From positions 1 through 58,083 of the forward strand of contig JANYHB010000035.1 in assembly GCA_025359265.1 (NCBI GenBank): 58,083 bases of DNA, in the 5' to 3' direction. Below are positions 26,452-35,585 of this stretch, piece by piece. This DNA is from Hyphomicrobiales bacterium (GTDB lineage Bacteria; Pseudomonadota; Alphaproteobacteria; Rhizobiales; Aestuariivirgaceae). The notes below the pieces were generated by a model, which made no database searches, had not been told where the DNA came from, and worked only from the letters and a program-made list of their open reading frames with translations. The position numbers were made by a program, and so were the translations under genes. Within the stretch, counting starts at the first letter, position 1. Each line of letters opens with the position of its first letter.

Positions 26452-26795
26452 ATCGTCGCACCGTTTTGATGAGACGCCTGTGGCGCAATGCGCGATGGGC
26501 GGCCTTGATGATTGGCATTGCCCTGTTCATCGGCATGATCGGTTATGTTTATTTTGGTGATGGTAGCATCTCCTGGCCCGCCGCCTTTGCTGATGCGGCG
26601 ATGATCCTTGCTGGTGAAGGGCCGCTTGACCAAATGAAAACTGGCCCCGGCCACATCTTCGAAGGCATCTATGCCCTGATCTGCGGTTTTTTGTTTTTTG
26701 CCGTGGCGGGCTTTGCCTTGGCCCCTGCCCTGCATCATTTATTGCGAAGCTTTCATCTTGAAGATGAAGAACGGGCCCAGAGGGCAAAGAAATAG
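26448..26795 (+). CDS. two-helix membrane protein of unknown function
   Basis: This 115-residue protein has a basic N-terminus (RRTVLMRRLWRNARW), a first hydrophobic helix at about 18-36, an external-looking loop with GDGSISWPAAFADAAMILAGEG, a second helix at about 73-92, and an acidic/basic charged tail. The loop between two helices, beginning SWPAAFADA and containing GPLDQMKTGPG, is reminiscent of pore-loop arrangements, but the TVGYGD-type filter is absent, so no channel function is claimed. It is coupled by ATGA to the HlyU-type gene. Confidence 0.6.
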   Translation: MNRRTVLMRRLWRNARWAALMIGIALFIGMIGYVYFGDGSISWPAAFADAAMILAGEGPLDQMKTGPGHIFEGIYALICGFLFFAVAGFALAPALHHLLRSFHLEDEERAQRAKK

Positions 26796-27416
26796 CTATT
26801 TTGCGGCAATCACATAATTGAAACTTATGGAAATGCGCAACCCTTCGGCGCGGTTGATGGGTACTTCGTGGCGCAGATAGCTTTCCCACAACAGCACTGT
26901 GCCAGGCTTTGGCGTTTCACTGATGTGGCTATTCAGTTCACGCGGTGCCCTCGCCTTCCGCGGTGGGGCAGCCATCATCATGGCATGGCGCGGGTCTTCA
27001 TAAACAATAGGGCCAGAGCCTTGGGGCAAAGCCACATAATAGGTTCCGCTGATTACAGCGTTCGTATGGATGTGCGATGTGTGCGCGCCACCTTCGGGCA
27101 GCACATTCACCCACATCGAATCACACATGGGCTTGCCGCCTCTGATGTCCCAATGTTGGGCTTTGGCAAAAGCCAAAGCGTGTTTATCGAGTTGCTTCTC
27201 TAACGTTTTAAACACCGGAATTTGCTGGGCCAGATCGGTGATTGAAGCAAAAGAAGTGTAGCCGTGATAGCCATGTTTCTCACACCAACGGTTTCCTGCA
27301 CCGTCATCTTGCGCAAGCTTCAGGGCGGCGTTTTCGAGCTTGTGGTTCAGCGTGGCCGATGCGGCATGATCAGCGCGGTAAATCAGGGTGGGGAAAAAAG
27401 ACTGGATTTTGCTCAT
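26796..27416 (-). CDS. TIGR02466 family putative 2OG-Fe(II) oxygenase
   Basis: This 206-residue cytoplasmic protein starts at ATG 27416, which gives MSKIQSFFPTLIYRA, the common N-terminus of TIGR02466 proteins. The double-stranded beta-helix fold is suggested by GGAHTSHIHTNAVISGTYYV, where the HxH/N residues would contribute metal ligands, and by the distal RHEVPINRAEGLRISISFNY with the second histidine and the 2-oxoglutarate-binding arginine. The substrate is unknown; related enzymes hydroxylate small molecules or proteins. It is divergent from the carbonic anhydrase across 48 bases. Confidence 0.75.
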   Translation of the reverse strand: MSKIQSFFPTLIYRADHAASATLNHKLENAALKLAQDDGAGNRWCEKHGYHGYTSFASITDLAQQIPVFKTLEKQLDKHALAFAKAQHWDIRGGKPMCDSMWVNVLPEGGAHTSHIHTNAVISGTYYVALPQGSGPIVYEDPRHAMMMAAPPRKARAPRELNSHISETPKPGTVLLWESYLRHEVPINRAEGLRISISFNYVIAAK

Positions 27417-27464
27417 GGCCACCGCCATATCCTGTTGAGGCTGGATTAACAAGTTGAGGGCCTC

Positions 27465-28091
27465 ATGGCATTACCGGAGCATTTGTTGCAGGGTTACGGG
27501 CGCTTTCGCACGGGGCGCTATGCGCAGGATGAAGAACGTTACCGCACACTGGGCGCTGGTGTGCAGCAGCCGAAGATGATGATTATTGCCTGTTGTGATA
27601 GCCGAGCCGCACCCGAGACGATTTTCGACGCCGGGCCCGGCGAGATTTTTGTGATGCGCAATGTGGCCAATCTGGTGCCGCCCTATGCGCCGGATGGTGG
27701 CCACCATGCCACTTCGGCGGCCATTGAATTTGCGGTGCTGTCGCTGGGCGTGAAAGATGTGGTGGTGATGGGCCATGGCCGCTGTGGCGGCATTAGAGCC
27801 GTGGTCGAGGGCGGTGATCCACTGAGTGCCGGTGATTTCATCGGGAAATGGATGAGTGATGTGCGCGATGTAGCCGATGCCGTGCGCCACGATCATGAAC
27901 ATGGCAGTGGCTTGCAACTGGCCGTGGAGCATGCCTCTGTTGAACATTCGCTTGCCAATCTGCGCACTTTCCCGTGGTTGCGCATGCGCGAGAACAAGGG
28001 TGATGTGGGGCTGCATGGCGCGTGGTTTGATATCGCGCTTGGCGAACTGCACAGTTATGACTCTGCCACGAAGGCTTGGGGCGTCGTTTGA
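27465..28091 (+). CDS. beta-class carbonic anhydrase
   Basis: The enzyme interconverts CO2 and bicarbonate with zinc. The 208-residue protein has all ligands: C43 and D45 in ACCDSR, then H104 and C107 in VVVMGHGRCGGI. The D45/R47 dyad is kept. The usual CSDSR reads CCDSR here, a conservative change. GAGGG lies 8 bases before the ATG. Bicarbonate from this enzyme could feed biotin carboxylases such as PccA, although the genes are not linked. Confidence 0.93.
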   Translation: MALPEHLLQGYGRFRTGRYAQDEERYRTLGAGVQQPKMMIIACCDSRAAPETIFDAGPGEIFVMRNVANLVPPYAPDGGHHATSAAIEFAVLSLGVKDVVVMGHGRCGGIRAVVEGGDPLSAGDFIGKWMSDVRDVADAVRHDHEHGSGLQLAVEHASVEHSLANLRTFPWLRMRENKGDVGLHGAWFDIALGELHSYDSATKAWGVV

Positions 28092-28103
28092 GAGCTGCGC
28101 CGT

Positions 28104-29060
28104 TCAGGATTTCAGAATTGAACTTATCTTCGTCAACTCAGGCTTGCTGAACTTCGGATTCTTCAAAGCGCCAACTGCATCGTCGATCTGGGAAGTTTTT
28201 GAAGCACCGATCAAGGCTGATGTCACTTCCGGGTGAGATAGCACCCACGCAATTGCCATTTGGGCCAGTGTCTGGCCACGAGCCTGCGCCATGGCATTCA
28301 GGGCCTTCACCTTTGCCACCAATGGCGCGGTGATCTGATCTTTCTTGAGGAAACCTCCGAAGGCGGCGCGGCTATCTTCAGGAATGCCGTTGAGATATTT
28401 GGAGGTGAGCAAGCCTTGCGCCAGCGGCGAGAAACAAATGACGCCGATTCCTGCTTCATGCGCCGCTTTAAATACGCCGTCTTGCAATGGCTCCTGCTGC
28501 AACATGTTGAAGCGGGGTTGATGGATGAGGCACGGTGTACCGAGATTTTTCAGGATGCGTGCCGCTTCACGCGTGGCTTTGGCCGGATAGTTTGATATGC
28601 CTGCGTAAAGCGCTTTGCCACTGCGCACCGCAAAATCCAGCGCACCCATCGTTTCTTCCAAGGGCGTGTTTGGATCAAAGCGGTGTGAATAATAAATATC
28701 CACATACTCAAGGCCCAGCCGCTTGAGGCTTTGGTGCAAACTGGCGATCATATATTTGCGGCTTCCCCATTCGCCATAAGGCCCATCCCACATATGATAG
28801 CCGGCCTTGCTGGAGATTATGAGCTCATCGCGGCGACCGGCAAATTCTTTGCGGAGGATTTCTCCGAAAGCGGTTTCAGCACTGCCCGGGGGCGGGCCAT
28901 AATTATTGGCCAAATCAAAATGCGTGATGCCCAGTTCAAAGCTGCGCCGACACATGGCGCGCATGTTTTCATGATCTGCGCCAGCGCCGAAGTTGTGCCA
29001 CAGGCCCAATGAGATGGCGGGAAGCAAAAGGCCGGAATTTCCGGTGCGGTTGTATTGCAT
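28104..29060 (-). CDS. aldo/keto reductase, YghZ/Gpr-like
   Basis: This is an NADPH-dependent aldo/keto reductase of the YghZ (L-glyceraldehyde-3-phosphate reductase) type, 318 residues from ATG 29060; GGAG lies ten bases upstream, while two earlier in-frame ATGs (29075, 29081) have no such site. The catalytic tetrad is visible: D and Y in THFDLANNYGPPPGSAE, K in IISSKAGYHMWDGPYGEWGS, and H in VDIYYSHRFDPNTP. The substrate is probably a short aldehyde. It is independent of the sugar locus that starts 110 bases further on, although its direction is the same. Confidence 0.88.
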   Translation of the reverse strand: MQYNRTGNSGLLLPAISLGLWHNFGAGADHENMRAMCRRSFELGITHFDLANNYGPPPGSAETAFGEILRKEFAGRRDELIISSKAGYHMWDGPYGEWGSRKYMIASLHQSLKRLGLEYVDIYYSHRFDPNTPLEETMGALDFAVRSGKALYAGISNYPAKATREAARILKNLGTPCLIHQPRFNMLQQEPLQDGVFKAAHEAGIGVICFSPLAQGLLTSKYLNGIPEDSRAAFGGFLKKDQITAPLVAKVKALNAMAQARGQTLAQMAIAWVLSHPEVTSALIGASKTSQIDDAVGALKNPKFSKPELTKISSILKS

Positions 29061-29169
29061 CACATTTGTCTCCATGCGCAAGTTTGGCCCCGTCCAGAAT
29101 GGCAGGGCGCGGTGGGCGCCGCAAGGCTGAACCTGCCGGGCCAGCCCGCCAATCGAGAGCTTGACAAAT

Positions 29170-30321
29170 TTACTTCATCAACCCTGCTGCTTCCTTTGGT
29201 CCCAAAGGTGCGGGGCGTTTGCAGGTTGATTTCAACTTGATGATTTTGCGCTTTTCACCAGCTTCCATCACCGCTGTCATCACTTCAACAACGTGGGCGA
29301 CCATGGAAATATCACACCGCGCAAGGCGCTTTTTCATAATCGCATCAGCCATATCAGCCAATCCGGCGCAGCGATAATTCGCCCAGAGGAGATCACCGCC
29401 AGGCCGGCCCCAATTTAATTTCCCCAGGGGATGGTCCCAATTTGGCAAGGCCTTGGGTTGTTGGTCAGAGCCTGCCACCATTACCTCACCGCCAAAGAAA
29501 TTTGGATCAGGCACGAACATCGCACCGGTTTGACCATAGAGTTCCATGTTCTGATGTTTGTTGGCCCATACATCCCACGATAGTGAAACCGTGACCACAG
29601 CCCCTTGAGCAAATTCCAGCAGGGCGTGATAGGTTGTGGGCGTTTTCACCTTCAACTTTTCGCCGTTGCGCGGGTTATTGGGCTGGTTGTTGATCACACG
29701 CTCTTTGCGGCCCGTGATTGACATGCCTGCCACGCGCTTTACCGGGCCAATGAGATTGACCAGGTTAGAAATATAATATGGCCCCATGTCCAACATCGGG
29801 CCGCCGCCCGGATTGTAGAAGAAATCTGGATTGGGGTGCCACATTTCCATGCCCGGGCCCATGAAGTGGCATGTGCCGGAAACCACTTTGCCGATTTCAC
29901 CATCATCGATGGCTTTGCGAGCCAGTTGGTGCGACGCACCGAGGAACGTATCTGGCGCTGAACCTACGCGGAGTTTTTTCTTGGCCGCATATTTTTGCAG
30001 CGCCAAGGCATCTCGGTATGACAGTGTAAGTGGCTTTTCGGAATAAACATGTTTGCCAGCATCAAGAATTTGCTTTGACACTTTATAGTGCACAGCGGGA
30101 ACCGTGAGGTTGACCACGATCTGCACTTCGGCGTTGTTGAGCAGGTCTTTCACGCTTTGTGCCCTCACGCCGAATTGCTTGGCGCGGGCCTCTGCGGCGG
30201 CCATGTTGATATCTGCCACCGCTTTCATTTCGATGCCTTTGAAAAGCGGAGCCAGTTTTAAGTAAGCTTCCGAGATATTGCCGCATCCGATGATGCCGAC
30301 GCCTAGGGTTTTGTTCGTCAT
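29170..30321 (-). CDS. Gfo/Idh/MocA family sugar dehydrogenase
   Basis: This is an NAD(P)-dependent oxidoreductase, 383 residues. The N-terminal Rossmann fold has VGIIGCGNIS, and the active-site EKPLTLSYRDA carries the catalytic lysine. The C-terminal domain contains GGPMLDMGPYYISNLVNLIGP, in which the usual D-x3-H pair has tyrosine in place of histidine, as in a common subfamily. GAGGCG precedes the ATG. It is the promoter-distal gene of the leftward glycoside operon, nine bases after the TIM-barrel gene. Enzymes of this pairing often oxidise a sugar or glycoside at C3 or epimerise it; the exact substrate cannot be read from the sequence. Confidence 0.85.
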   Translation of the reverse strand: MTNKTLGVGIIGCGNISEAYLKLAPLFKGIEMKAVADINMAAAEARAKQFGVRAQSVKDLLNNAEVQIVVNLTVPAVHYKVSKQILDAGKHVYSEKPLTLSYRDALALQKYAAKKKLRVGSAPDTFLGASHQLARKAIDDGEIGKVVSGTCHFMGPGMEMWHPNPDFFYNPGGGPMLDMGPYYISNLVNLIGPVKRVAGMSITGRKERVINNQPNNPRNGEKLKVKTPTTYHALLEFAQGAVVTVSLSWDVWANKHQNMELYGQTGAMFVPDPNFFGGEVMVAGSDQQPKALPNWDHPLGKLNWGRPGGDLLWANYRCAGLADMADAIMKKRLARCDISMVAHVVEVMTAVMEAGEKRKIIKLKSTCKRPAPLGPKEAAGLMK

Positions 30322-30330
30322 GGTCGCCTC

Positions 30331-31083
30331 TTAGATTTTTGAGAGAAAATTGAATGAATTCTTGGCAAAAGATTTAAAATCTTTCGGATCATCGTGCTCC
30401 ACCACGAATGAAGAGCAACGCGTATTCTCGCGAACAGCCTTGAAAATTTCAGGCCACTTCAGCGTGCCCTTGCCGACATCGGCTTGGCCGTGTTGATCCA
30501 GGTTTTCGCCCTTTGGCGCGTTGTCTTTGATGTGAATTGATGTGATGCGTTCGCCATAGGCTTTCACCCATTTGACCGGATTTTGCTTGGCATGGGCTAC
30601 CCAAGCCAGGTCAATTTCCCAATCAACCATCGGGCCGCCTTCAAAAATGTAGTCAATGGGCATTGAGCCATCTTTCAAGGGGACGAATTCAAAATCATGG
30701 TTGTGCCAACCGAAGCCATGGCCTTCTTCACGCATGGCGGTGCCAATGGCACCCAAGCGCTTGCCGAAGGCTTTCCAGCCAGAACCAGACTTGGGGCGTT
30801 GATCAGGCAAGATATAAGGGCAAAATATATTGCGAATGCCGAGTGCTGCAGCAATTTTTACGGCCTTCTTTGGCTCTTTCTCCAGCACATCAAGGCTGAA
30901 ATGGCCCGTGGGCATGGTGAGGCCATTGGCATCCATCAACGCGCGGGTGCCGGCGGCATCCTCATAGTTGGCGCCGAAGCCCTCGACCTCTTTGTAACCG
31001 CAGGCGGCCAGGTGTTCAAAGATCGCTGCCCATGGTTGGGTTTTTCGTGCGGAATAGAGTTGGAATGAAATTCTCTTTGGCAT
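30331..31083 (-). CDS. sugar phosphate isomerase/epimerase-like TIM-barrel protein
   Basis: This is an AP-endonuclease-2/xylose-isomerase-like TIM barrel, 250 residues from ATG 31083, chosen for its GGAGAG Shine-Dalgarno and because the upstream in-frame sequence overlaps the mannosidase gene without family similarity. Likely metal ligands lie in WHNHDFEF, DWEIDLAWVAHAK, IHIKDN and VVEHDDPKD, spaced as in the family. It ends nine bases before the Gfo/Idh gene, its probable pathway partner. Members act as epimerases, isomerases or 3-keto-glycoside lyases; which applies here is open. Confidence 0.82.
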   Translation of the reverse strand: MPKRISFQLYSARKTQPWAAIFEHLAACGYKEVEGFGANYEDAAGTRALMDANGLTMPTGHFSLDVLEKEPKKAVKIAAALGIRNIFCPYILPDQRPKSGSGWKAFGKRLGAIGTAMREEGHGFGWHNHDFEFVPLKDGSMPIDYIFEGGPMVDWEIDLAWVAHAKQNPVKWVKAYGERITSIHIKDNAPKGENLDQHGQADVGKGTLKWPEIFKAVRENTRCSSFVVEHDDPKDFKSFAKNSFNFLSKI

Positions 31084-31093
31084 GTTGGCTCTC

Positions 31094-33544
31094 CTAGTGT
31101 GATGATGAATAAAGATTGCGGACGACGAGATTTTGTTGGGCCGACTTGAGATCAGCGGCATTGGTGGGTGTGAAAATGATGGTGGTGCTTTCACCCGGCA
31201 GCAGGTCAACCACATTATCCGTGTACTGACCATCCACGCCCGTTTCAGCAGCGGTGAACAGTGATGTATGTTTGGCACTCAGCGTGATGTGCAGAGTGTT
31301 GTTTTTGATGGTGGCGGTGTGGGCGAGCAGTGGATCGACAAAGCGCAGCGCTTTATAAGGTTCACCAGCGAAATGCGCCCTGCCCATGCTGCCGTCTGTT
31401 GCTTCGTAATCAAGAATGAGAATATGGCCGGCGGGCAGTGTGCCTTGCTTCAACCTTGTAAGTTCAATCGCTTTGTCTGCAGGCACGGATTTGGATAGTT
31501 TTGCCAGATGCGCAGTTTTGCCTGCCGGATCAACCGTTGTGAGCGTCACCTTGATGTTCTGTTTGGCGAGGCGGTCATTGACGGCTTTGATGCTGATTCC
31601 GCCCTTTTTGTCTGGCAGCGCCATCACGGATACGGGAGCATAGAAGCGCTTGGCCATATAGTGCATGGCCTTCCAATGGCCACCGTGATCAAGCGACGAC
31701 CATGAGGCGACGGGCCAGGTGTCATTGAGCTGCCAGTAAAGCGTGCCCATGCAGTGGGGCTTCAAACTGCGCCAGTATTCGACGGCAGTTTTAATGGCAA
31801 GGCCCTGCTGAATTTGGCTGACGTAAACGAAATTGCCGAAATCCTTGGGGAAGCGAAAATAGCGGAACATGGTTTCGGCAATGCGGGCATTGCCGCCCGT
31901 GTTCTTCTGGTGGCTTTCCATCACTTGGCTGGAGATGTTCAAATCTTCATCGCTTTTTGCAAACTCCTTGATCACGTGGAGCGATGGATAAGACTGGAAG
32001 CCGAATTCCGAACAGAAGCGCGGGTTCACATCGCGGTAGTGGTCAAAATTTTTACCTTCGTGCCAGACTGACCAGAAGTGCATGTCGCCCGAACGATCGT
32101 CGTGCCAGGCGTCGCCGAAAGAAAGCAACCCGGGAGATGGCGAAGATGGCCACCAGTTGATGGATGGATCAGCTGATTTCGCGGCTTGTTCGATGGTGTG
32201 GTTCAAACGGTCATAAGCGGCGAGATAACGGTCACGATTGGCGCGAGATTCGGGGAACCAGTTCAACGCGCCGATCAATTCATTGTCACCGCACCAGACT
32301 GCGATACAAGCATGGTGCCGGAGACGACCCACCTGCTGATGCACTTCTTGGCGCACCTCGCCGAGGAACTTTTTATCGGCTGGATAGAGATTGCATGCGA
32401 ACTGGAAATCTTGCCAAACCATGAGACCCAACTCGTCGCAGAGATCGTAAAACCAATCCTGTTCGTAATAGCCACCGCCCCAGACGCGGATCATATTCAT
32501 GTTGGCGTCAACAGCAGCCTGCAAAAGTTTGCGGGTTAATTCTGGCGTGGCGCGCGATGGCAGCGCATCAGCGGGAATCCAATTTGCGCCACGGCAAAAG
32601 ACTTCTTTACCGTTCACTTTGAAAGCAAAGCGTGCGCCAACTGTGTCCTTTTCGTTAATAAGTTCGATTTGGCGGAGGCCAATCCGTTGGCTCCAATATT
32701 CTTCTCCACAACGAACCGAGATTTCAACCAGGTGCTGTTCACCACTTCCAGCAGGCCACCACAATTTCGGTTTAGATATGCGAAAAGTTTCTTCCTCGTG
32801 GAAAAACCCGCTGTTGGCGTTCATTGCACTGTAACGTTTACGTCGCTCAATCCCCGCGCATAGGAATAGGACTTCCTTGCCTTGGTTCGTTTTATCTGGG
32901 CCTGCAATTGACAGCTTAATTTCAACATCACCATTTTCGAGGTGATGCTGTGACGCGATCACCTGGAGACGTTCGTCTTTGGCTTTGCAAAGTTTTACCC
33001 GCCCATAAGCCCCAAAGGGCATGATGGCCAAGTTCCAGTCCCAGCCCGCATGGCAGGATGGTTTACGCAGAAAGTTGGTGTCGGGGATGGGGCAGTTCTG
33101 CGCGGCATAAGGCACAAAATAGGGGTGCGCCTTTTGGCGTTTTGCCGCTTCCTTCACATTTGAGAAGAAGCGGATTTCGATCTTGTTTTTGCCGCTCTGC
33201 AGCACATTGGAAACGTCGGGTGTGTAGCGGCGGAAGCAGTTATCGGCGTCTAAAACCATTTTGCCATTGATGCTGATTTGCGCAACGGTGTCGAGATAGT
33301 CCACATCGAGGTGCCATTGGCCCTCGCCGCTCCATTCAAACTCGCGCGTTGCGATCCAATCCTGTTCCGCCACCCAGCGCACGTCATATTCATTGTGGCC
33401 AACGTAGGGGTCTGGGATCACGCCAGCTGCGATCAAAGAGGTATGCACGTCGCCCGGCACCGCATAATCACACGCATGTTTACCATCGGCGGAATTAATG
33501 CGCCATGTGCCGCTCAGATCCAGTGCAGAGTGGGCTTCCGCCAT
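31094..33544 (-). CDS. GH2 beta-mannosidase
   Basis: This is an intracellular retaining glycosidase, 816 residues, with no signal peptide. The GH2 layout is a jelly-roll domain first (DLSGTWRINSADG), an immunoglobulin-like domain at about 190-295, then the barrel. The acid/base is E422 in WCGDNE and the nucleophile is E513 in CSEFGF. GGGYYEQDWFYDLCDELG, NWWPSSPSPG and LYWQLNDTWPVASW are typical of beta-mannosidases rather than beta-galactosidases. It would cleave the imported beta-mannoside. It sits between the ABC ATPase gene and the TIM-barrel gene in one operon. Confidence 0.9.
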   Translation of the reverse strand: MAEAHSALDLSGTWRINSADGKHACDYAVPGDVHTSLIAAGVIPDPYVGHNEYDVRWVAEQDWIATREFEWSGEGQWHLDVDYLDTVAQISINGKMVLDADNCFRRYTPDVSNVLQSGKNKIEIRFFSNVKEAAKRQKAHPYFVPYAAQNCPIPDTNFLRKPSCHAGWDWNLAIMPFGAYGRVKLCKAKDERLQVIASQHHLENGDVEIKLSIAGPDKTNQGKEVLFLCAGIERRKRYSAMNANSGFFHEEETFRISKPKLWWPAGSGEQHLVEISVRCGEEYWSQRIGLRQIELINEKDTVGARFAFKVNGKEVFCRGANWIPADALPSRATPELTRKLLQAAVDANMNMIRVWGGGYYEQDWFYDLCDELGLMVWQDFQFACNLYPADKKFLGEVRQEVHQQVGRLRHHACIAVWCGDNELIGALNWFPESRANRDRYLAAYDRLNHTIEQAAKSADPSINWWPSSPSPGLLSFGDAWHDDRSGDMHFWSVWHEGKNFDHYRDVNPRFCSEFGFQSYPSLHVIKEFAKSDEDLNISSQVMESHQKNTGGNARIAETMFRYFRFPKDFGNFVYVSQIQQGLAIKTAVEYWRSLKPHCMGTLYWQLNDTWPVASWSSLDHGGHWKAMHYMAKRFYAPVSVMALPDKKGGISIKAVNDRLAKQNIKVTLTTVDPAGKTAHLAKLSKSVPADKAIELTRLKQGTLPAGHILILDYEATDGSMGRAHFAGEPYKALRFVDPLLAHTATIKNNTLHITLSAKHTSLFTAAETGVDGQYTDNVVDLLPGESTTIIFTPTNAADLKSAQQNLVVRNLYSSSH

Positions 33545-33552
33545 GGTTGCCC

Positions 33553-34671
33553 CTAAATTCGCTCGCCGCTCTGCAAATCAAACAGGGAAGCCTGATCAAT
33601 GCGGAATTGGATACCGACTTTTTCACCAGACTTATAATGCTCAGACGATTCCACGCGGGCTGAAAGTTTTTGATCGCCCAGCTCAAGCCATACCAAACTG
33701 TCGGAACCCATGGGCTCAATCAATTCAACTGTCGCGGCGATAATACCTTTAGCCGTAGCATCTTTGGCGCGCAGAATTCGGATATGTTCTGGTCTTGCCC
33801 CGAACTCCACGTCGCGCCCCACAACGGCTCCGTCAACAAAAGCATACTCGCTGATGTCCACCTTCTGGCCGGCAACTTCTACTGTTGGCACTTTGACCGT
33901 TCCGGCCACTTTGGCTTTAATGAAATTCATTGATGGAGAGCCAATGAAGCCCGCCACATAACGATTGCGTGGTTTGCTGTAAATTGTGAGTGGCGTATCC
34001 AACTGTTGAATGGCCCCGGCTTTCATCACGGCGATACGGTCTGCCAATGTCATGGCTTCGATTTGATCATGGGTGACGTAAATCATGGTGTTGCCCAAGC
34101 GCTGATGCAGGCGTTTTATTTCGACGCGCAGTTCAGCACGCAGTTTGGCATCAAGATTGGAAAGTGGTTCATCAAACAGAAATACGTCCACATCGCGCAC
34201 CAAAGCCCGGCCGATGGCAACACGTTGGCGTTGGCCCCCTGAAAGCTGCATGGGCTTGCGCGCCAAGAGTGGCTCAATCTGCAGGATTTCGGAGGCACGC
34301 TTTACACGCTTTTCGATTTCGTCTTTCGCCATGCCCGCCACACGAAGACCAAAAGACAGGTTTCGCTCCGCCGTCATCTGCGGGTAAAGCGCGTAAGATT
34401 GGAACACCATGCCGATGCCGCGCTTGGATGGTTCTTCCCAAGTCACGTTTTTGCCTTTGATGAAGACTTGGCCGTGCGTTGGTTCCAGCAGGCCCGCAAT
34501 GCAATTCAGCAGAGTAGATTTGCCACAGCCCGAGGGGCCGAGCAAAACCAGAAATTCACCATCTGGTATATCCAGATCAAGCTGTTTCAGCACCTGCAGC
34601 GACCCATAGCTTTGGGCAAGGCCACGGATTGAAACACTGTGCGTCTTGGTGGATTGCGCGGTCGCCATCAT
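33553..34671 (-). CDS. sugar ABC transporter ATP-binding protein (UgpC/MalK type)
   Basis: This is the ATPase of a carbohydrate importer, 372 residues. Walker A is GPSGCGKST at 45-53, the signature LSGGQRQR starts at 143, and Walker B FLFDEP is at 164-169, followed by SNLDAKLR. The C-terminal OB-type regulatory domain (about 240-372) contains GARPEHIRI, as in MalK/UgpC. The start overlaps the permease stop by one base (TAATG); a second ATG directly follows the first. This ATPase may serve other sugar importers too, as UgpC/MsmX-type subunits often do. Confidence 0.95.
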   Translation of the reverse strand: MMATAQSTKTHSVSIRGLAQSYGSLQVLKQLDLDIPDGEFLVLLGPSGCGKSTLLNCIAGLLEPTHGQVFIKGKNVTWEEPSKRGIGMVFQSYALYPQMTAERNLSFGLRVAGMAKDEIEKRVKRASEILQIEPLLARKPMQLSGGQRQRVAIGRALVRDVDVFLFDEPLSNLDAKLRAELRVEIKRLHQRLGNTMIYVTHDQIEAMTLADRIAVMKAGAIQQLDTPLTIYSKPRNRYVAGFIGSPSMNFIKAKVAGTVKVPTVEVAGQKVDISEYAFVDGAVVGRDVEFGARPEHIRILRAKDATAKGIIAATVELIEPMGSDSLVWLELGDQKLSARVESSEHYKSGEKVGIQFRIDQASLFDLQSGERI

Positions 34672-35585
34672 TATCCTTTCACTGCGCCAGCAGCGATGCC
34701 GCGCACAAAATATCGGCCGGAGAGGAAATAGATCAAGAGCGGCACAGCGCCGGTGAGAATGGTGGCCGCCATTTCCACATTATATTCTTTCACACCAAAG
34801 GACGAGGTGAAAATGTTATTGAGCTTTACCGTCATTGGGTAATTCGGCAATCCGGCGAAAACCACGCCAAACAAAAAGTCATTCCAAATGCCGGTGACTT
34901 GCAAAATAACGGCAACCGTTAGAATTGGCAAAGACATGGGGACAAAGATCTGGATCAAAATGCGCCAAAAGCCTGCGCCATCAACCCGCGCCGCCTTGAA
35001 TAATTCCACCGGGAGCGAGGCAAAATAATTGCGGAACAATAAGGTGAGGAACGGCAATCCGAAAACTGTGTGGACGAAGATTACCGCGGTGAGGGTAGAG
35101 TAAATGCCCATGTTTTTGGTGAGCAGAACCATGGGATAAAGCATCACCTGGTAAGGCACAAAGGAGCCAACAATCAGCACGGTGAAAAAGGCTTCCGACA
35201 TTTTGAACGGCCAGTTTGAAAGCGCGTAGCCGGTGGTCAGCGCCACAGCCACCGATACAATGACCGACGGCACTGTAACCTTCACAGAATTCCAAAAATT
35301 GGGGCTGATGCCATGGCATTCGAGGCCAGTGCAGACTTCCCACCACGCCCTGCGCCAAGGATCGTAGAAGTGCACACCATCAGGATAGGCCGTCTGTGGC
35401 CAGAAGATGTTGCCATCACGAATGTGATCAAGATCTTTGAAAGACGTGATGATCACGATATAGAGAGGCGCCAAAAAATAAAGCGCGGTAAGCGTGAGGA
35501 ACGCATAGACGACGACGCGATCCCATTCCAGCCAGGGATGTGGCCTCGGGCCTGTCGGTTCAATGTTGGTGGAAGGGCTGCTCAT
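34671..35585 (-). CDS. sugar ABC transporter permease (MalG/UgpE type)
   Basis: This is an inner-membrane permease of 304 residues with six helices. The EAA loop that contacts the ATPase reads PVELFKAARVDGAGFWRIL followed by IFVPMSLP. The long periplasmic loop after helix 1 (HIRDGNIFWPQTAYPDGVHF) is wider than in MalG. The ATG overlaps the stop of the first permease as ATGA. It forms the membrane pore with the 420-residue partner. Confidence 0.94.
   Translation of the reverse strand: MSSPSTNIEPTGPRPHPWLEWDRVVVYAFLTLTALYFLAPLYIVIITSFKDLDHIRDGNIFWPQTAYPDGVHFYDPWRRAWWEVCTGLECHGISPNFWNSVKVTVPSVIVSVAVALTTGYALSNWPFKMSEAFFTVLIVGSFVPYQVMLYPMVLLTKNMGIYSTLTAVIFVHTVFGLPFLTLLFRNYFASLPVELFKAARVDGAGFWRILIQIFVPMSLPILTVAVILQVTGIWNDFLFGVVFAGLPNYPMTVKLNNIFTSSFGVKEYNVEMAATILTGAVPLLIYFLSGRYFVRGIAAGAVKG

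Noticed and set aside
26448-26795. Potassium channel assignment for the 2-TM protein
   Set aside because: Two helices with a loop are present, but no TVGYG-type selectivity filter is found.
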